From Clostridia bacterium (GTDB lineage: Bacteria > Bacillota > Clostridia > Oscillospirales > CAG-272): a stretch of DNA of 19,600 nt. A program made the translations under genes and the position numbers. Shown here in pieces: positions 1 to 7,093 of the stretch; position 1 is the first letter of the stretch, and each line of letters opens with the position of its first letter. The DNA lies in the NCBI GenBank assembly GCA_900763885.1, contig CAAFLY010000315.1:1-19600 (forward strand), read 5' to 3'. The notes beneath the pieces are model-generated. The model saw nothing but the letters and a program-made list of their open reading frames with translations. It was not told where the DNA came from and ran no database searches.

Positions 1-44
1 AATGGGAATCCTCCAATGCTTTTTGATTTATAATGCCGAAACAT

Positions 45-73
45 ATTATACCATATTATGTCATAATGTGCAA
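45..73 (-). promoter_or_regulatory. Promoter of a gene lying left of the window
   Basis: On the minus strand, TTGCAC (73-68) and TATAAT (50-45) are separated by 17 bp in an AT-rich stretch. A GGAGG Shine-Dalgarno site lies at 14-10, so the start codon of a leftward gene should fall at or just beyond position 1. The gene itself cannot be seen. The -10 is a perfect consensus and the -35 keeps TTG. Confidence 0.6.
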
Positions 74-189
74 TATAGACATACGCAAAATACATGATAA
101 AACGGCAGCGTAATTTGTGTGTCATTGCCATATTCCATTTCCACACGCAAGTCTATTCGGCCTCGTCCCATCGATCCATAACACAAAAT

Positions 190-228
190 CCCCCATGGCA
201 CGCTCCTTTTTCAAAGGCACCATGGGGG
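190..228 (-). terminator. Hairpin after the pyridoxamine kinase gene
   Basis: The arms CCCCCATGG and CCATGGGGG form a perfect 9-bp stem, with an inner CCTTT/AAAGG pairing. The hairpin starts 18 nt past the stop codon at 247. On the minus strand it is followed by ATTTTG, a modest U-tract. On the plus strand a T-run begins about eight bases further on (235-242), so it could act in both directions. Confidence 0.6.
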
Positions 229-246
229 ACATATGTTTTTTATTGT

Positions 247-1092
247 TCACGCAAGCCCAATCTCGCGCAGCAGGGTCGGGATCGCGTCCTCAAACCGCAC
301 GCCGTACCAGTGGTCGGGATCGTCGATGGTGGCACGGATGGCACATACCGTCGTATCCGCGGCAATGCGGATGGAATCGTAGTCAGACATACCGCGCGTC
401 AGGCATCCAAAGAGAACGCTTGCGTACACATCGCCGGTACCGTGGCAGGAAACGGGGAGATGGACCGTATCGTATTCGACGAGCTTTCCGGTCGCGCCAT
501 CCAACAGGCAGATCCCCTCCCGATCACTTCCCTCGGTACGTACCCCAGTGATCGCGGCCTTTTTCACACCAAGACCGCACAACGCGTGGAGCTGCTTCTC
601 GATATACGCACGGTCATAGGTCAGCGGTGCGCGGTACGGGATCCCGGTGAGCAGGGATGCTTCCGTGATATTCGGTACGGCTATATCCGCGACGGAAACG
701 AGGTGACGCATGGCGGGAACAAGCGATTCCGGCAGCCCGGGATAGAGCTTTCCGTTGTCCGCCATGGCAGGATCGACAAAGACCATGGACGGATGGAACA
801 TATCGACAAACGATTCGATCGACGCCGCCTGCTCCGGAGACGCGAGATACCCGGTGTACACGCCGTCAAAGGTCAGTCCCTCCTTTTGCCAGTGGCGGCA
901 AATCGGTTCAATATCCGCACTCAGATCGCGGAAGGTCCAACCTGTAAAGCCGCCGGTATGCGTAGAAAGGACCGCGGTCGGAATCACGGCACATTCCACA
1001 CCCATCGCGGACAGTAGCGGCAGGGCTACGGTCAGCGAGCATTTGCCGAAGCAGGAAATATCCTGTATGGTGACGACACGTTTTTGTTTCAT
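247..1092 (-). CDS. Pyridoxamine/pyridoxal kinase (PdxK/PdxY-like, ribokinase fold)
   Basis: The 281-aa product should phosphorylate B6 vitamers (pyridoxal, pyridoxamine) with ATP in the cytoplasm, as part of pyridoxal 5'-phosphate salvage. The length is normal for the family. Family marks are visible: STHTGGFTGWTF near residues 43-54, VDPAMADNGKLY at 106-117, PNITEA at 140-145, and the anion-hole/catalytic motif GTGD at 218-221, with D221 as the expected base. The ATG at 1092 is preceded by AGAGGAG at a longish spacing of about 11 nt. The gene begins about 48 nt after the rplL terminator and no convincing promoter lies between them, so it may depend on read-through from the ribosomal operon. 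Vitamer preference cannot be read from the sequence. Hydroxymethylpyrimidine kinase is a less likely alternative. Confidence 0.9.
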   Translation of the reverse strand: MKQKRVVTIQDISCFGKCSLTVALPLLSAMGVECAVIPTAVLSTHTGGFTGWTFRDLSADIEPICRHWQKEGLTFDGVYTGYLASPEQAASIESFVDMFHPSMVFVDPAMADNGKLYPGLPESLVPAMRHLVSVADIAVPNITEASLLTGIPYRAPLTYDRAYIEKQLHALCGLGVKKAAITGVRTEGSDREGICLLDGATGKLVEYDTVHLPVSCHGTGDVYASVLFGCLTRGMSDYDSIRIAADTTVCAIRATIDDPDHWYGVRFEDAIPTLLREIGLA

Positions 1093-1139
1093 TGGATTTT
1101 ACACTCCTCTGTGATTCAATTTTACACACCCGCTCCACC

Positions 1140-1172
1140 AAAAAACAGACACCGTGAGAGCCACGATGCCTG
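1140..1172 (-). terminator. Rho-independent terminator after rplL
   Basis: On the minus strand CAGGCATCGTG and CACGGTGTCTG form an 11-bp stem (two or three G-T wobbles) with a 5-nt loop, followed directly by TTTTTT. It lies 50 nt after the rplL stop codon and separates rplJL from the kinase gene. Confidence 0.9.
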
Positions 1173-1221
1173 TATCTGGTTATTGAACGTAAGGAATCTC
1201 GCGAAATCGGATGTGCGGGAA

Positions 1222-1596
1222 TTACTTGATTTCTACTTCTGCGCCGGCAGCTACGAGCTTTTCCTTCATAGCTTCTGCGTCTTCCTTGGAAGCACCTTCC
1301 TTCAGGGTCTTCGGAGCGCCTTCTACAGCTTCCTTAGCTTCCTTCAGGCCGAGACCGGTGAGTTCACGAACGACCTTGATAACGTCGAGCTTCTTCGCGC
1401 CGAAGGACTTCAGAACAACGTCAAATTCGGTCTTTTCTTCAGCAGCGGGAGCAGCAGCAGCAGCGCCGGCAGCAACAGCTACAGGAGCAGCGGCTACGCC
1501 GAATTCTTCTTCGATTGCCTTTACGAGGTCAGCCAGTTCCAGAATGGTAAGAGCCTTGATCTGATCAAGAATCTGAGTGGTCTTTTCAGATGCCAT
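1222..1596 (-). CDS. rplL: 50S ribosomal protein L7/L12
   Basis: The 124-aa acidic stalk protein recruits translation factors to the ribosome. It shows the full layout: an N-terminal dimerisation helix (residues about 1-35), an Ala-rich flexible hinge (about 35-55, coded by a run of GCA/GCC-type codons), and the conserved C-terminal domain with EFDVVLKSFGAKKLDVIKVV and GLGLKEAKEAVEGAPK. The start at 1596 is chosen because GGAGGA sits 8 nt upstream. An ATG five codons earlier (1611) overlaps that ribosome-binding site and is unlikely. The gene lies downstream of rplJ with a short gap and shares its promoter and leader. The usual downstream rpoB is absent; a terminator follows. Confidence 0.98.
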   Translation of the reverse strand: MASEKTTQILDQIKALTILELADLVKAIEEEFGVAAAPVAVAAGAAAAAPAAEEKTEFDVVLKSFGAKKLDVIKVVRELTGLGLKEAKEAVEGAPKTLKEGASKEDAEAMKEKLVAAGAEVEIK

Positions 1597-1664
1597 TTTT
1601 GTATCCTCCATGTAATTGGTTTATTTTTTATGATGATTTGTGTTGCCGGAAAAGCAATCTATGC

Positions 1665-2195
1665 TTATTCAGCGGCAGGAGCTTCTTCTGCGGCAGGCGC
1701 TTCACCGGACTTGTCGATGATGGCCTGTAAACCGCATGCCAGACCGTAGAGAGGTCCTTGGATGCTGCCGAGCAGCTTGCCAATGAGGACTTCCTTCGGC
1801 GGAATCGCAGCCAGTTCTTCAACGGTCTTGTTGTCTACAACAGCGCCGTCGAGGAAGCCGCCGCGGATTTCAAAGGTTTCGATCTTGTCCGCATATTCCT
1901 TCAGGATCTTTGCGGGAGCGATCGGATCTTCAAAGCTGATGGCGATGGCGTTCATGCCTTCGAGGTGAGACTTCAGTCCGTCGAAACCGACCTTGTCGCA
2001 CGCCTTACCGATCAGCGTATTCTTGATTACTGTATATTCTACACCGGCAGCACGCATTGCAGCACGGAGCTTGGTGTCGTCATCCACAGTAATACCCTGA
2101 TATTTGACCAGAACACCGGATGCGGCGCGACCCATCTTTTCGGCAAGGGCTTCCACAACGGCTTTCTTCTGCTCTAAAATTTTCTCGCTGGGCAT
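1665..2195 (-). CDS. rplJ: 50S ribosomal protein L10
   Basis: The 176-aa product anchors L7/L12 dimers to the ribosomal stalk and normally represses its own mRNA as the L10-L12 complex. Family features include the N-terminal MPSEKILEQKKAVVEALAEK, the rRNA-binding segment with VKYQGITV and TVIKNTL, and IRGGFLDG. The C-terminal helix that binds L12 ends in an Ala/Glu-rich tail with a repeated EEAPAAE-like unit. The start at 2195 is preceded by AAAGGAGG at good spacing. An in-frame ATG 26 codons upstream (2273) would lie inside the leader and is rejected. rplK and rplA, which usually precede this gene, are not present; a glycosidase gene lies upstream instead. Confidence 0.98.
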   Translation of the reverse strand: MPSEKILEQKKAVVEALAEKMGRAASGVLVKYQGITVDDDTKLRAAMRAAGVEYTVIKNTLIGKACDKVGFDGLKSHLEGMNAIAISFEDPIAPAKILKEYADKIETFEIRGGFLDGAVVDNKTVEELAAIPPKEVLIGKLLGSIQGPLYGLACGLQAIIDKSGEAPAAEEAPAAE

Positions 2196-2214
2196 TATTG
2201 GTATCCTCCTTTGT

Positions 2215-2355
2215 AGTATGATCGCGGGAAACCAAAAAGTCTTTCTCCGATACGCACCGAAAAAAGACATCATCTAACGATATTCGATAGAGGTCTCTCC
2301 TCGGCAGGATGGCGGGATCGCTTTTACGGAAACCTGCTGTCTTAGGTTCAACAAC
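2215..2355 (-). promoter_or_regulatory. L10 leader (ribosomal-protein autoregulatory mRNA element)
   Basis: The transcript between the promoter and rplJ contains CTAAGACAGCAGG (2344-2332) and CCTGCCGAGG (2308-2299), which pair as GCAGG/CCTGC. This is the hallmark of the Firmicutes L10 leader, a kink-turn RNA bound by L10(L12)4. A further stem, GTCTTT (2268-2263) with AAAGAC, lies nearer the rplJ Shine-Dalgarno site. Repression by the L10-L12 complex is known for the family. Whether this copy acts on transcription or translation is not clear, because no strong U-tract follows the second stem. The boundaries are approximate. Confidence 0.85.
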
Positions 2356-2361
2356 ATGGGT

Positions 2362-2390
2362 ATTATACACCCGCCGCGCGATTTTGTCAA
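2362..2390 (-). promoter_or_regulatory. Consensus sigma-A promoter of rplJL
   Basis: Perfect TTGACA (2390-2385) and perfect TATAAT (2367-2362) are separated by 17 bp. Transcription would start near 2355 and give a leader of about 160 nt before rplJ. It is the strongest promoter in the window, as expected for a ribosomal operon. Confidence 0.93.
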
Positions 2391-2468
2391 TAGGTTTTCA
2401 CGATATTTTTTTGGATTTTTCGCGTTTATCCGTTCCTGACCGATTTCCGGGAAATATAGCGGGGTTGT

Positions 2469-2504
2469 CCGGAGAGAATCCCGCTTGTATGGGACGCTCT
2501 CCGG
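2469..2504 (-). terminator. Stem-loop after the GH127-like gene
   Basis: CCGGAGAG (2504-2497) and CTCTCCGG (2476-2469) form an 8-bp stem, extended past one mismatch by GTCCC/GGGAT. The hairpin begins 16 nt after the stop codon at 2520. No U-tract follows on the minus strand, so it may act as a 3'-end stabiliser or a weak terminator rather than a classic rho-independent site. Confidence 0.5.
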
Positions 2505-2519
2505 CTCCGGTTCTTCATT

Positions 2520-4508
2520 TTATTCGGTCTTTCCCCATTTTGGCATCGGTTTTGCCGGGAGCTTGGCACGCGGGATATAGGCGATGCGCAGATTGGAGCA
2601 GCCGTAGGGAACGAGGGTGATCTCATAGCTGTCGCCATATACGTCGATCGGCCCTTGGTACAGCTCCACGGTCTTGCGGGCATACGGCTGGAAGGAATAC
2701 AACGCCTTATATGCGGGCAGATGAAGCTTCACACGCGGCGCTTCCCATACGTAGCCGTCATCCTCACACAACTCCACATCCACATCCGCGGCGGTGATCG
2801 TTTCATCCACGGCGATGTTCCACGAAATATTGTACGGGCGCAGTCCGTTCTGCTCATACTGGTCGCCGCGCTTGTCGTACGGGACTGCGGCGTCCACATC
2901 GTACCAGCTCCAACCCTCCGGCAGCGGCGTTCTCGGCGAACCCTTGACGCTTCTCCAATATTCCGGGATCGGGAAGGCAAACAGAAGCGGTCCGTATTCA
3001 AACGCCATCGGATGACGCGCGCACATTTCCGAGTCGTCGAGCTGCCGTACCACGACCTCCATCGGCAGACGAAGGGTCACGGTATCGCCGTCGCGCCAGA
3101 TCCGCTTGACCGGGTGGTAGATGCCGCCGTTGATTTCATCCGCGACCGTCTCGCCGTTTACCGCAACCGATGCGTTTTTGCACCAGCCGGGGACGCGGAA
3201 ATGGATGGTTTCCGGCACGTCTTCGTCTGCGTGGATCGTAAAGTGGATCGTGTTGCGGAACGGATAGGCGGTGTCCTCCGCAATGCGCAGATCTCCCGCG
3301 TGGATCTCACACGGTCCGTACGCCGTCAGATACAGTCCGTCCTCGCCGCGCATAGCCATACCGCGCACAAAATCGGGCAGCACCCAACACGAGGTCGCGG
3401 AGCAGCACGAGGTCGGATACACCGGGGCGTATTCCTGCATATCACTGATGTAATTGCCGGATTCCCATGTCGCGTGGATCTGGTTGCCGCTTGTCATATA
3501 TGCGATGGCACGTTCATCCTTTTTTCTCGCTCCCTGCGCGCCGTTGAAGAGGATCCGCTCCACGAGATCCACGTACAGGGTATCCCCGGTCGCCTCCGCG
3601 ATGTGAATGAGGGAATTCTCAAAGTAGGCGTAGGTGCAGTATTCCGTTTCCACAGAGGCGTACACGGGACCCAGATATTCAGAGAAGCTCGGGATGCCGC
3701 CATTGAAGCCGAGTGCGCGCGGGATCAGCTTGCCGACGCCGTTTGTAATCGCTTCGAGATTCTTTTTGTCGCCGCCCGCCTTATATGCCGTCGCGTAGAT
3801 CCAGAGATCCGCCGCGTATGCCGCGCTGTGCTGGGAGTTGTAGACCAGCTCCGGGGAGCGCATGGCGTTCTGCGATTCGAGATAGAGATCGTTGTCGTTG
3901 ATAAACGCGATGTATTCGTTGAGGAAGGCAAGGAGCCTCTCGTCCCCGGTGTGGAGATAGGTGACCGCCATGCTCTCGACGATGCACATGCCTGCGTACC
4001 GGGTTTTCTTATCACCGCTCCAGTTTTCGCAGAACCAAAGCATGCACCGACGGACCGCCTCCAGCACATCCGCTCTGCCCGTCGCCTCATAATACGCGAG
4101 CATCGCCTTCATGCCACAGTGCGTCCCCCACGCGTTGTAGTCGTCCATCCGATCGTCCGCGTCGGTATAGGTGCCCATATAGCCATCCGCGCGCTGATTG
4201 GCAAGCACGCCGTTGACCCACGTCTCCGCTTTTTTCTGAAGCGTCAGGTCGTTCAGGGTGAACGCCAGTCCGATCAGCCCGTACCAGAAGTTGCCGGAGA
4301 TCTCCGCGCCCCAACCTGCTTTCACCGATCCCCACGCGTCGTCCGTTTTGCAGTTGATATAGGGATTGGCGATCATATCCGGCTCAAGTTCGTCGAGATG
4401 CCCGCCCATGCCGTTTTTGCTCCGCTCCATCTGTTCGGCAAGCCATCCTTTGGCGTGAATGCTGCCGAGCGGCAATGTGGTTAATTTGCCATGTGACTGT
4501 ACTTTCAT
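2520..4508 (-). CDS. GH127-like glycoside hydrolase (beta-L-arabinofuranosidase family, DUF1680)
   Basis: The 662-aa protein has the (alpha/alpha)6-barrel plus beta-sandwich arrangement of the GH127/GH146 superfamily, whose best-known member is the Bifidobacterium HypBA1. EYC at 289-291 and the double cysteine C368-C369 match the zinc/nucleophile site of HypBA1 (E338, C340, C417, C418). The 77-residue spacing between C291 and C368 equals that between C340 and C417. E277 is the likely acid/base, 12 residues before E289 instead of 16. No signal peptide is visible (MKVQSHGKLT start), so it should act in the cytoplasm on imported oligosaccharides. AAAGGAAAA precedes the ATG at 4508. It lies downstream of a LacI regulator on the same strand, which probably controls it. 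The substrate is inferred; other beta-L-arabinofuranoside-like sugars are possible. Confidence 0.85.
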   Translation of the reverse strand: MKVQSHGKLTTLPLGSIHAKGWLAEQMERSKNGMGGHLDELEPDMIANPYINCKTDDAWGSVKAGWGAEISGNFWYGLIGLAFTLNDLTLQKKAETWVNGVLANQRADGYMGTYTDADDRMDDYNAWGTHCGMKAMLAYYEATGRADVLEAVRRCMLWFCENWSGDKKTRYAGMCIVESMAVTYLHTGDERLLAFLNEYIAFINDNDLYLESQNAMRSPELVYNSQHSAAYAADLWIYATAYKAGGDKKNLEAITNGVGKLIPRALGFNGGIPSFSEYLGPVYASVETEYCTYAYFENSLIHIAEATGDTLYVDLVERILFNGAQGARKKDERAIAYMTSGNQIHATWESGNYISDMQEYAPVYPTSCCSATSCWVLPDFVRGMAMRGEDGLYLTAYGPCEIHAGDLRIAEDTAYPFRNTIHFTIHADEDVPETIHFRVPGWCKNASVAVNGETVADEINGGIYHPVKRIWRDGDTVTLRLPMEVVVRQLDDSEMCARHPMAFEYGPLLFAFPIPEYWRSVKGSPRTPLPEGWSWYDVDAAVPYDKRGDQYEQNGLRPYNISWNIAVDETITAADVDVELCEDDGYVWEAPRVKLHLPAYKALYSFQPYARKTVELYQGPIDVYGDSYEITLVPYGCSNLRIAYIPRAKLPAKPMPKWGKTE

Positions 4509-4537
4509 TTTCTGTTTTCCTTTCGTTGGTGCGCGAT

Positions 4538-4578
4538 AAAAAGATAGAAAGGGAGAACCGTTTTCCGTGGATTCTCCC
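4538..4578 (-). terminator. Intercistronic terminator-like hairpin between lacI-type gene and GH127 gene
   Basis: GGGAGAA (4578-4572) and TTCTCCC (4557-4551) form a 7-bp stem, helped by inner C-G pairs. On the minus strand it is followed by TTTCTATCTTTTT, a broken U-rich tract. It ends about 30 nt before the glycosidase start codon, and I see no separate promoter in that space. It may attenuate transcription from the regulator into the glycosidase. Confidence 0.6.
4552..4566. promoter_or_regulatory. Candidate LacI-family operator
   Basis: GGAGAACCGTTTTCC is a 15-bp imperfect palindrome (GGAGAAC, one base, GTTTTCC; one mismatched pair) inside the hairpin upstream of the glycosidase gene. The half-site GGAAAACG also occurs once in the regulator's own leader at 5691-5698. 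The shared half-site is visible. The operator role is inferred. Confidence 0.3.
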
Positions 4579-4634
4579 TCGTTTGTTGTCGGTCTGTGCC
4601 GGGATTGTTTTTTCGTTTGTTCCTTTCGGCAGAC

Positions 4635-5642
4635 TCAATACAGCGCGGCGTTGGAGCGGAGGACGATCTCCGGCTTGATTCTGCGATCGGCCAGCGCGCC
4701 CTTGGTGTGGAAAAACTCCGCCATCATTTCGACCGCCGTATAGCCCTGCAGCTGTTGGTTCTGGAAGATGACCATATCGAGCAGCCCTTCTTCCAGACAC
4801 TTCCGGCTTTCCGCGAAGAGATCCACGCCGACAACAGAAATCTCTTCCCTGCCGAGATCCCGCAGGCACTGGCAGACCGCCGGGGAGACATATGAGGTGA
4901 CAAACACGCCGTCGAGCTTCGGGGTGCTGCGCAGGATCTGTCCCATCACGTCGTAGGCGCGATCCATCTGATCCCCGCTTTCGGCAACCTCCGAGATCGC
5001 GATCTGCCGTGCTGCCGCCTCTTCCCTGTATCCAGCAACGTTGCTTTGGTGAATCTGCGCGTTCGCCTCTCCGATGATGAGCGCGGTATTGAGCGGTTTC
5101 CCGCCGTGGATGGCGGATAAATACTCCGCGCCGATTCTGCCGACCATTTCCGCGTCAATCATAACGGACGGGATCCGATATTCCGGGTTCATGCCCGATT
5201 GCAGGAGCAGCAGCGGCGCTTTCGCGGCATATCGGCGGAACAAATCCGGATTCTCCTGACTGCCCGCCCCCGGCATCACCACGCAGCCGTCCATATTCTT
5301 GGCATTGGCGGAGAAAACCTCCTCCAGCGCGTCGTGATCACAGTGGAACACCTGAAAATCGATTTCGAACTGGCTGTAGTACCGGGTCGCCTTTTCGATA
5401 CCCATGCGGATCGGCGTCATGACCTCCATCGGGAACTGATAAATGAATACGCCGATCTTCACCCGTTTCCGAGACATTGCCTGCGCGGCGAGACTGGGCG
5501 TATACCCAAGCTCCTCCGCAATCTCCCTGATCTTTTTGGCCGTATCCGCGCCGACTCTGCCTTTTCCGTTGAGCGCGTTGCTGACGGTCGCGACGGAGAC
5601 ACCCGCAGCCTTTGCGACATCCGCGATTGAAACCCGTTTCAT
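4635..5642 (-). CDS. LacI-family transcriptional regulator
   Basis: The 335-aa protein has the classic LacI layout. An N-terminal helix-turn-helix (residues about 4-25, ADVAKAAGVSVATVSNALNG) and hinge helix (LGYTPSLAAQAMSRKR) are followed by a periplasmic-binding-protein-like sensor domain (about 60-335). It should bind an operator as a dimer and respond to a sugar. AAGGAG lies about 12 nt before the ATG at 5642, a long spacing. The hinge keeps an Ala-Ala-Gln-Ala context rather than the purine-repressor type. The adjacent GH127-like glycosidase on the same strand is the likely target, so the effector may be an arabinose-containing sugar; this is inference. Its own promoter is at 5763-5791. 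Confidence 0.93.
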   Translation of the reverse strand: MKRVSIADVAKAAGVSVATVSNALNGKGRVGADTAKKIREIAEELGYTPSLAAQAMSRKRVKIGVFIYQFPMEVMTPIRMGIEKATRYYSQFEIDFQVFHCDHDALEEVFSANAKNMDGCVVMPGAGSQENPDLFRRYAAKAPLLLLQSGMNPEYRIPSVMIDAEMVGRIGAEYLSAIHGGKPLNTALIIGEANAQIHQSNVAGYREEAAARQIAISEVAESGDQMDRAYDVMGQILRSTPKLDGVFVTSYVSPAVCQCLRDLGREEISVVGVDLFAESRKCLEEGLLDMVIFQNQQLQGYTAVEMMAEFFHTKGALADRRIKPEIVLRSNAALY

Positions 5643-5762
5643 AAAAGAGATCGACTCCTTTCCTGCTCGATTTGGTATCCGATCTCCCGCGGAAAACGCT
5701 GAATTGACCGAACCATCCCATGCTGTCGATTACTGTTTGCGATATTTCGTAGTCTATAGTGT

Positions 5763-5791
5763 AGTATACCATTCCGCACGACAAAAGTCAA
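5763..5791 (-). promoter_or_regulatory. Promoter of the LacI-family gene
   Basis: TTGACT (5791-5786), a 17-bp spacer and TATACT (5768-5763) lie on the minus strand. The leader to the start codon at 5642 is about 115 nt and contains the half-site GGAAAACG in reverse (5691-5698), a possible autoregulatory operator. Confidence 0.8.
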
Positions 5792-5991
5792 GAGATGATC
5801 TTGCAAGGAACAACATATAAAACGACGATTTTTCAGCAGTTTTCGCAAATTATCCGTGCAATGTGAAAGATTCATCAACGCTTACGCGGCTTTGCGTCCG
5901 CATTGTCCGCGAAATCAGGGACATACGCTGCCTGGGCTGCGCATGTGGGAGCTTTTGGTAGGCACGCGTACCGGAGCAGACCGTTTCACTG
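5792..5991. other. Spacer between the HAD gene and the LacI promoter; no gene seen
   Basis: Together with the LacI leader this makes a gene-free stretch of about 350 bp. Its right end is GC-rich and its left end (about 5810-5860) is AT-rich. I see no credible reading frame with a ribosome-binding site, no clear terminator for the HAD gene and no RNA gene. Confidence 0.5.
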
Positions 5992-6804
5992 TCAGAACAG
6001 CGCCTCGATCTCGTCCCGGCACACGTCTCCCACGCCGCGCATGACATAGGTCGGGCGGTACGGGAAGCGTTTGATCCCCTCAAGATCCGTCACACCGGAC
6101 AGCACAAGGACCGTTTCCAGCTCGCTCTCGATCCCGGCGACGATGTCCGTATCCATGCGGTCCCCAATGATGGCGGCGTCGCGTCTGGACAGATCGAGCC
6201 GTTTCAGCCCATGGCGCATCATCAGCGGATTCGGCTTACCCACGAAATACGGCTCGCAGCCTGTGGTCAACGCGATCGGGGCGATCAGAGCGCGGCAGGC
6301 AGGGACGATCCCATCCTCCGTAGGTCCGGTCAGGTCGGGATTCGTGCCAATGAGCTTGGCACCCCGCTGCACAAGAAATACAGCATGCTCGATCTTCTCA
6401 TAGTTCACGGAGCGCGTTTCGCCGAACACCACGTAATCCGGATTGTAGTCGTTCATTGTAAAGCCTGCCTCATAGAGCGCGTTGACCAGCCCCGGTTCGC
6501 CGATCACGTATACACTGCCGCCGGGACACTGGGTCGCGAGAAAGGAGGCGGTGGCAAGGGCACTCGTGTAAAAATGCTCCTCACTGACCTCCAGTCCCAT
6601 CCGTGCCAGCTTGATCGACAGCTCTCGCGGGGACCGTTCGCTGCTGTTGGTCAGAAATAAAAACTGCTTGCTGTTCGCGCGGAGCCAGTCCACAAATTCC
6701 GCCACCCCTGGGAGAAGACGATTGCCGTGGTAGATCACGCCGTCCATGTCACAGATAAAGCCTTTTTTGGAGTGGAGCCGCTCGAGGGAGATCATAGTGT
6801 CCAT
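5992..6804 (-). CDS. HAD-IIA family phosphatase (NagD-like)
   Basis: The 270-aa cytoplasmic phosphatase belongs to the haloacid dehalogenase superfamily, subclass IIA, which includes NagD, AraL and p-nitrophenyl phosphatases. All four motifs are present. Motif I is DMDG at 19-22 (nucleophile D19, acid/base D21), motif II is LTNSS at 51-55, motif III is K190 in VGKPNP, and motif IV is GDRMDTD at 214-220 with D215 and D220 for magnesium. The cap domain lies between motifs II and III, as expected for type C2. AAGGAAG lies 7 nt before the ATG at 6804, favouring it over the ATG three codons later. Substrates of such enzymes are usually sugar or nucleotide phosphates; the one here is unknown. No clear promoter was found between it and the divergent 3D-domain gene. 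Confidence 0.92.
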   Translation of the reverse strand: MDTMISLERLHSKKGFICDMDGVIYHGNRLLPGVAEFVDWLRANSKQFLFLTNSSERSPRELSIKLARMGLEVSEEHFYTSALATASFLATQCPGGSVYVIGEPGLVNALYEAGFTMNDYNPDYVVFGETRSVNYEKIEHAVFLVQRGAKLIGTNPDLTGPTEDGIVPACRALIAPIALTTGCEPYFVGKPNPLMMRHGLKRLDLSRRDAAIIGDRMDTDIVAGIESELETVLVLSGVTDLEGIKRFPYRPTYVMRGVGDVCRDEIEALF

Positions 6805-6892
6805 ATTCTTTCTTCCTTATATATTGATGGGACGCACATGGTCGGATACACGTGGATTTTTCCGCATCACGCCTGTTCTGCCAGAAAAAAAC

Positions 6893-6921
6893 TTGCAATC
6901 CGCACCGTTTTGTGCTATACT
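6893..6921 (+). promoter_or_regulatory. Promoter of the 3D-domain protein operon
   Basis: TTGCAA (6893-6898), a 17-bp spacer and TATACT (6916-6921). Both hexamers are identical to those of the XRE gene promoter at 18696-18724. The leader to the GTG start at 7094 is about 165 nt. This placement shows that the open frame upstream of 7094 is not coding. Confidence 0.8.
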
Positions 6922-7093
6922 TTATGCAGTATCGAAGACGATCCGTCGGAAATGTCCGCGGACAGTCATCTCTTCCTCTAATAGGATACCATATTTTTCC
7001 CGTTTTGTACAGAGGATAATCCAAATCTCTTCCGATTTTTCCGGCATCCGACGGAAAGCTTTGGCAGAGTTCCATCAAGAAAGGAAATCCGCA

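Noticed and set aside
94..1017. Long plus-strand open frame opposite the pyridoxamine kinase gene
   Set aside because: It has no ribosome-binding site and no family-like sequence, and is explained by codon bias of the real gene on the other strand.
1440..1500. GCA/GCG-rich repeat-like tract
   Set aside because: It codes for the Ala-rich hinge of L7/L12 and is not an independent repeat.
2655..4484. 609-codon plus-strand open frame opposite the GH127-like gene
   Set aside because: It is a shadow of the glycosidase gene; its His/Arg/Val-rich translation has no recognisable domain.
6805..6892. Possible promoter for the HAD gene (TATATA near 6820)
   Set aside because: No reasonable -35 box lies at the right distance on the minus strand.
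6746..7093. Upstream extension of the 3D-domain protein
   Set aside because: It crosses the promoter at 6893-6921 and overlaps the HAD gene; GTG at 7094 has the proper ribosome-binding site.
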